Below, one piece after another: positions 14,300 to 16,768 of a stretch of 16,768 nucleotides of DNA. Position 1 is the stretch's first letter. The number at the start of each line of letters is the position of its first letter. The translations under genes were made by a program, and so were the position numbers. This DNA comes from an uncultured Clostridia bacterium. Lineage in GTDB: Bacteria; Bacillota; Clostridia; TANB77; CAG-508. The notes below the pieces were generated by a model. That model did no database searches and was not told where the DNA came from. It was given only the letters and a program-made list of their open reading frames with translations. The stretch covers positions 1 to 16,768 of the forward strand of contig CAKPKU010000033.1 of assembly GCA_934167365.1 (NCBI GenBank), given 5' to 3'.

Positions 14300-14581
14300 A
14301 TGAATAAATACGAAAGTGTTATCATTATTAATCCAAATGTAGACCAAGAAGGAATTAAAGCATTAATTTCAAGATTTACAGATTTAATTAATAATGATGG
14401 AAAAGTAGAAAAAGTTGATGAATTAGGTTTAAGAAAGTTAGCTTACAATGTAAAGAAATTTGCAGAAGGATATTATGCAGTATTCTATTTTGAAGCAAAC
14501 AGTGATCTAATCGCAGAGCTTGAAAGAAACTACAGAATAACAGATGAAATTATAAAATTCATGACAGTAAAAAAAGATTAA
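14300..14581 (+). CDS. rpsF: 30S ribosomal protein S6
   Basis: S6 binds the central domain of 16S rRNA together with S18 in the 30S platform. The 93-residue protein has the usual beta-alpha-beta ferredoxin-like layout: MNKYESVIIINPNVD as strand 1, the ELGLRKLAYNVKKFAEGYYAVF stretch as the RNA-binding core, and LERNYRITDEIIKFMTVK at the end. Length and order match the family. The start at 14300 follows AAGGAGGTGA. It is first in the conserved rpsF-ssb-rpsR operon, 41 nt before ssb. Confidence 0.97.
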   Translation: MNKYESVIIINPNVDQEGIKALISRFTDLINNDGKVEKVDELGLRKLAYNVKKFAEGYYAVFYFEANSDLIAELERNYRITDEIIKFMTVKKD

Positions 14582-14591
14582 TTATAAAAGG

Positions 14592-14610
14592 CTTTTAGAT
14601 ATGCTAAAAG
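14592..14610 (+). other. Hairpin in rpsF-ssb spacer
   Basis: CTTTTAG (14592-14598), 5-nt loop, CTAAAAG (14604-14610), ending 3 nt before the ssb ribosome binding site region (GGTGAG). No T-run follows, so it is not a terminator; it could set ssb translation or mRNA processing. Confidence 0.4.
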
Positions 14611-14622
14611 AATGGTGAGAAT

Positions 14623-15060
14623 ATGAATAAAGTTATATTAATGGGAAGATTAACAAGAGATCCAGAAGTTAGATATACACAAACTAATAATACATTAGTT
14701 GCTTCATTTTCATTAGCTGTAAATAGAAGATTTGCTCGTCCAGGAGAAGAAAGACAAGCTGACTTTATAAATATAGTTGCATGGAGCAAATTAGGTGAAT
14801 TTTGTAGTAAATATTTTAAAAAAGGTCAACAAGTTGGTATAATTGGAAGAATCCAAACAAGAACTTGGGATGACGAACAAGGTCAAAAGCATTATGTAAC
14901 AGAAGTTATTGCAGAAGAAGCATACTTCGCAGAAGGAAGAAGAGATTCAGAAGCAGCAGGAAGTGCAAATTTTGATTCAACATTTGGAAATATGCCAGCA
15001 GGAGCACCAAGTGAAAATTCTGATTTCGAAACATTTTCAGGGGATGACCTACCATTTTAG
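14623..15060 (+). CDS. ssb: Single-stranded DNA-binding protein
   Basis: SSB coats and protects single-stranded DNA in replication, recombination and repair, and recruits partners through its C-terminal tip. The 145-residue protein has an N-terminal OB fold (MNKVILMGRLTRDPEVRYT ... FINIVAWSKLGEFCSKYFKKGQQVGIIGRIQTRTW, about 1-105), a short Gly/Ala/Ser-rich linker and the acidic tip DDLPF. The GGTGAG ribosome binding site lies just upstream. It sits between rpsF and rpsR as in most Firmicutes. The linker is short. It would work with AddAB-generated single strands. Confidence 0.97.
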   Translation: MNKVILMGRLTRDPEVRYTQTNNTLVASFSLAVNRRFARPGEERQADFINIVAWSKLGEFCSKYFKKGQQVGIIGRIQTRTWDDEQGQKHYVTEVIAEEAYFAEGRRDSEAAGSANFDSTFGNMPAGAPSENSDFETFSGDDLPF

Positions 15061-15087
15061 ATTGTATAGATAGGGGGGAAAAATAAA

Positions 15088-15369
15088 ATGGCAGATAAGA
15101 AAAATAATAGAAGAAATAATAGAAACAATAATAATGATGATGATTTTAATCCTAAATTCAAGAAAAGAAAGAAAGTTTGTCCTTTATGTAAAGACAAAAA
15201 TCTTGTATTAGATTATAAAAATCCAGAACAATTAAAGAAATTCATAAATGAAAGATGCAAAATATTACCAAGAAGAGCTACTGGAGCATGTGCACTACAT
15301 CAAAGAGATATTACTTTAGAAGTAAAGAGATGTAGACAAATTGCTATGTTACCATATACTCAAGACTAA
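15088..15369 (+). CDS. rpsR: 30S ribosomal protein S18 (Cys-containing form)
   Basis: S18 partners S6 on the 30S platform. The 93-residue protein has an Asn/Arg-rich, low-complexity N terminus (1-28), then KVCPLCKDK, KNPEQLKKFINERCKILPRRATG and the C-terminal VKRCRQIAMLPY. Cysteines at 31, 34 and 68 near H71 fit the zinc-binding C+ type of S18. C57 replaces the Gly usual in ERGKILPRR, which is worth noting. The ribosome binding site is a run of G (GGGGGG, 15073-15078). Last gene of the operon, followed by a terminator. Confidence 0.97.
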   Translation: MADKKNNRRNNRNNNNDDDFNPKFKKRKKVCPLCKDKNLVLDYKNPEQLKKFINERCKILPRRATGACALHQRDITLEVKRCRQIAMLPYTQD

Positions 15370-15378
15370 TAAAAACAT

Positions 15379-15426
15379 AAAAATAAGCTGTAACCATTGA
15401 AAATTATGGATACAGCTTATTTTTTG
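15379..15426. terminator. Terminator shared by rpsR and pflA
   Basis: AAATAAGCTGTA (15381-15392) pairs with TACAGCTTATTT (15411-15422); the stem is extended inward by CCAT/ATGG around an 8-nt loop. T-runs on the right and A-runs on the left let it serve both the plus-strand S18 operon and the convergent pflA. Confidence 0.85.
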
Positions 15427-15510
15427 TTTTATAAGACATCAAATAATGCAATTTTAATGCACCTAGAATATTATTATAATAACATATTTATATAAAGATT
15501 TATGAAATAT

Positions 15511-16236
15511 TTAAATTTCTATACCCAATATCTTTTTGGCTTTAGCAACATCCTCATTATTAGCAGTTCTAACACCTTCTAAAGGATACTTTAAATTTAA
15601 GTTTTCCCATTTGAATTTTCCTAAATCATGATATGGTAGGATATCAATTCTTTTAACAGTTTTTAATGTATCTAAAAATTGCTTTAAATCATATAAATCA
15701 TTAGGATTATCAGTGTAACCAGGAACTAGTACTTGTCTAATCCAAATATCTTTATTATTGTCAGATAAATACTTTGCAAATTCAAGCTCTAATTTATTAG
15801 AAACACCTGTTAGATCTTTACAAATTTCATCATTAATACATTTTATATCTAATAAAAATAAATCAGTAAGATTAATTAGCTCTTTAATTTTATCATTAAT
15901 TTTTATAACTCCAGATGTGTCAATTGCAGTAGAAATATTATGTTTTTTTAGCTCTTTAAATAACTCAATAATAAAGTCAGCTTGTAATAGAGGTTCACCA
16001 CCGCTTACTGTTACACCACCACCAGATGATAAAAAGTAGTTTTTATACCTTAATATTTTAGTTACCAAATCGTTTACAGTATACAAAGAACCTTGAGTAG
16101 TATCCCAAGTATCACGATTTTGGCAATATTTGCATCGTAAATGGCAACCTTGGAAAAAGATAATATATCGTATTCCAGGCCCATCAACTGCTCCAAAAGT
16201 TTCGAATGAATGAATTCTAGCAACTTGATTATTCAT
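15511..16236 (-). CDS. pflA: Pyruvate formate-lyase activating enzyme (radical SAM)
   Basis: PflA uses S-adenosylmethionine and a [4Fe-4S] cluster to place the glycyl radical on pyruvate formate-lyase, which splits pyruvate to acetyl-CoA and formate in anaerobes. The 241-residue protein has the activase N terminus IHSFETFGAVDGPGIRYIIFFQGC, the radical SAM cysteines C31, C35, C38 (CHLRCKYC), the SGGEPLLQ SAM-binding motif (78-85), the DTSG and LDIK blocks, and the IRQVLVPGYTDN and ILPYHDLGKFKW segments near the C terminus. No extra ferredoxin insert is present, so it is the short PflA type rather than a glycerol dehydratase-type activase. The ribosome binding site is AAAGGAA. pflB, often directly upstream, is not there; the upstream 473 nt are noncoding. 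Confidence 0.95.
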   Translation of the reverse strand: MNNQVARIHSFETFGAVDGPGIRYIIFFQGCHLRCKYCQNRDTWDTTQGSLYTVNDLVTKILRYKNYFLSSGGGVTVSGGEPLLQADFIIELFKELKKHNISTAIDTSGVIKINDKIKELINLTDLFLLDIKCINDEICKDLTGVSNKLELEFAKYLSDNNKDIWIRQVLVPGYTDNPNDLYDLKQFLDTLKTVKRIDILPYHDLGKFKWENLNLKYPLEGVRTANNEDVAKAKKILGIEI

Positions 16237-16289
16237 ATATAAAAATTCCTTTCTTTAGACATGATAAAGTAATTAATTTTGCAAAATTT

Positions 16290-16318
16290 ATATTAACATA
16301 TATGGTAGCAAAATTCAA
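16290..16318 (-). promoter_or_regulatory. pflA: Candidate pflA promoter
   Basis: On the minus strand TTGAAT (16318-16313), 17 nt, TAATAT (16295-16290), giving a leader of about 47 nt. Each hexamer differs from consensus at two positions. Confidence 0.4.
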
Positions 16319-16427
16319 TAATATAGATGGAGTAATGTTGATTTTATATTTTTACGTTTATGTGGTAGAATGAGGGATTAGTTGTAGTGAATTGTGAAGG
16401 GCTTATGATTAAAGTAATTATGAGCTC

Positions 16428-16544
16428 AAAATGTAATGGAAATTATTGGAAAAGCTTTATAATATGTGAATAATAACATTTTTTTAGCATTTGTCGAAAA
16501 ATGTAATGTGAAAATTCTTGAAAAAGCTTATAGAGTGTGATTAA
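16428..16544. repeat. Imperfect direct repeat of about 46 bp in the pflA-Rpn gap
   Basis: Copy 1 (16428-16473) and copy 2 (16498-16544) share AAAATGTAATG, then GAAA-TT-TTG-AAAAGCTT-ATA-TGTGA-TAA, about 80% alike by eye and 70 bp apart. A shorter, more decayed match (GAATTGTGAAGGGCTTATGATTAAA) lies at about 16389-16413. Neither copy encodes a credible peptide. The 16237-16709 gap holds these repeats and two candidate promoters, and no gene that I can see. Confidence 0.5.
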
Positions 16545-16562
16545 ATAAATAATCATAGAAAT

Positions 16563-16592
16563 TTGATTTTATTTAAGGTCTTATTTTATAAT
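16563..16592 (+). promoter_or_regulatory. Candidate promoter of the Rpn-like gene
   Basis: TTGATT (16563-16568), 18 nt, TATAAT (16587-16592). The start near 16599 would give a leader of about 110 nt that includes a small hairpin, GTGTA/TACAC (around 16637-16653). Confidence 0.4.
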
Positions 16593-16709
16593 ATACTTAA
16601 AACAAAAAAAATATATTCAAAAACTTTAAATTCAAGGTGTAAATTCATACACAAAATTTTCAAAATAATTGAATGAATAATACAAATATGTTAGAATAGG
16701 AAGTGATAA

Positions 16710-16768
16710 ATGGAGCTATTAAAGCCAACGAACGATTATGTATTTAAAAGAATTTTTGGTCAAAAGAA
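16710..16768 (+). CDS. Rpn/YhgA-like PD-(D/E)XK nuclease-transposase family protein, 5' end only
   Basis: Only 19 codons are present (MELLKPTNDYVFKRIFGQK) before the window ends. The LKPTNDYVFKRIFG start is the characteristic opening of the Rpn (recombination-promoting nuclease, formerly putative transposase YhgA/PDDEXK_2) family; these proteins have been linked to RecA-independent recombination and, in some cases, to phage defence or toxicity. Ribosome binding site AGGAAGTG is at 16698-16705. The nuclease motifs lie outside the window, so intactness cannot be judged. Genes of this family are often present in many copies in Clostridia genomes. Confidence 0.7.
   Translation, partial: MELLKPTNDYVFKRIFGQK

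Noticed and set aside
16669..16697. TTGAAT-N17-TAGAAT promoter immediately before the Rpn-like gene
   Set aside because: Its start would fall after the Shine-Dalgarno sequence, leaving a leaderless mRNA; the 16563-16592 promoter is more consistent.
1..16768. tRNA, rRNA, insertion sequence or prophage genes
   Set aside because: No cloverleaf or rRNA-like GC-rich stretch, no transposase with terminal repeats, and no phage genes were seen on either strand.

Overview
The window is very AT-rich (lines I sampled run about 25% G+C), uses ordinary TAA/TAG stops, and has strong AGGAGG-type ribosome binding sites and TTGACA/TATAAT-like promoters. The gene set includes AddB, PgeF, an rpsF-ssb-rpsR operon, a Lys-rich LytR-CpsA-Psr protein, MscL with a C-terminal zinc ribbon, a [4Fe-4S] family 4 uracil-DNA glycosylase and a PflA activase. 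Together these point to a low-GC anaerobic Clostridia-type Firmicute, probably gut-associated. That placement is inference.

Layout. (1) 19-6555, plus strand: an 8-oxoguanine glycosylase, addB, pgeF, a family 4 uracil-DNA glycosylase and an ADP-ribose-pyrophosphatase-type NUDIX hydrolase, closed by a hairpin terminator at 6697-6746. This is a DNA-repair and nucleotide-housekeeping block. (2) 6750-7448: one insulated gene of unknown function (7012-7401), with a perfect TTGACA-N17-TATAAT promoter and its own terminator. (3) 7522-10500: a GltD-like flavin/iron-sulfur oxidoreductase overlapping an LCP-family cell-wall protein by 8 nt, closed by a terminator shared with the convergent leuS. (4) 10509-14164, minus strand: leuS, whose CP1 editing domain contains an inserted, intact NUDIX hydrolase domain, and mscL, each as its own transcription unit. 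(5) 14185-15426, plus strand: rpsF-ssb-rpsR. (6) 15511-16318, minus strand: pflA. (7) A repeat-bearing intergenic stretch leads into the 5' end of an Rpn/YhgA-like nuclease gene cut by the right edge.

The most interesting feature is the LeuRS-NUDIX fusion. About 155 residues with a complete Nudix box are spliced in frame between the editing-domain Asp motif and the following conserved NSG segment of an otherwise full-length leucyl-tRNA synthetase. The same protein has KMGKR in place of KMSKS and TTRCDT in place of TTRPDT. Smaller oddities are a second in-frame, similar 3' end after the mscL stop, back-to-back -10 elements ahead of leuS with a micro-ORF on the other strand, an uncharacterised but apparently strongly transcribed 129-residue protein, and addB, pflA and a gltD-like gene each without the usual partner next door. 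No tRNA, rRNA, CRISPR array or insertion sequence was seen.
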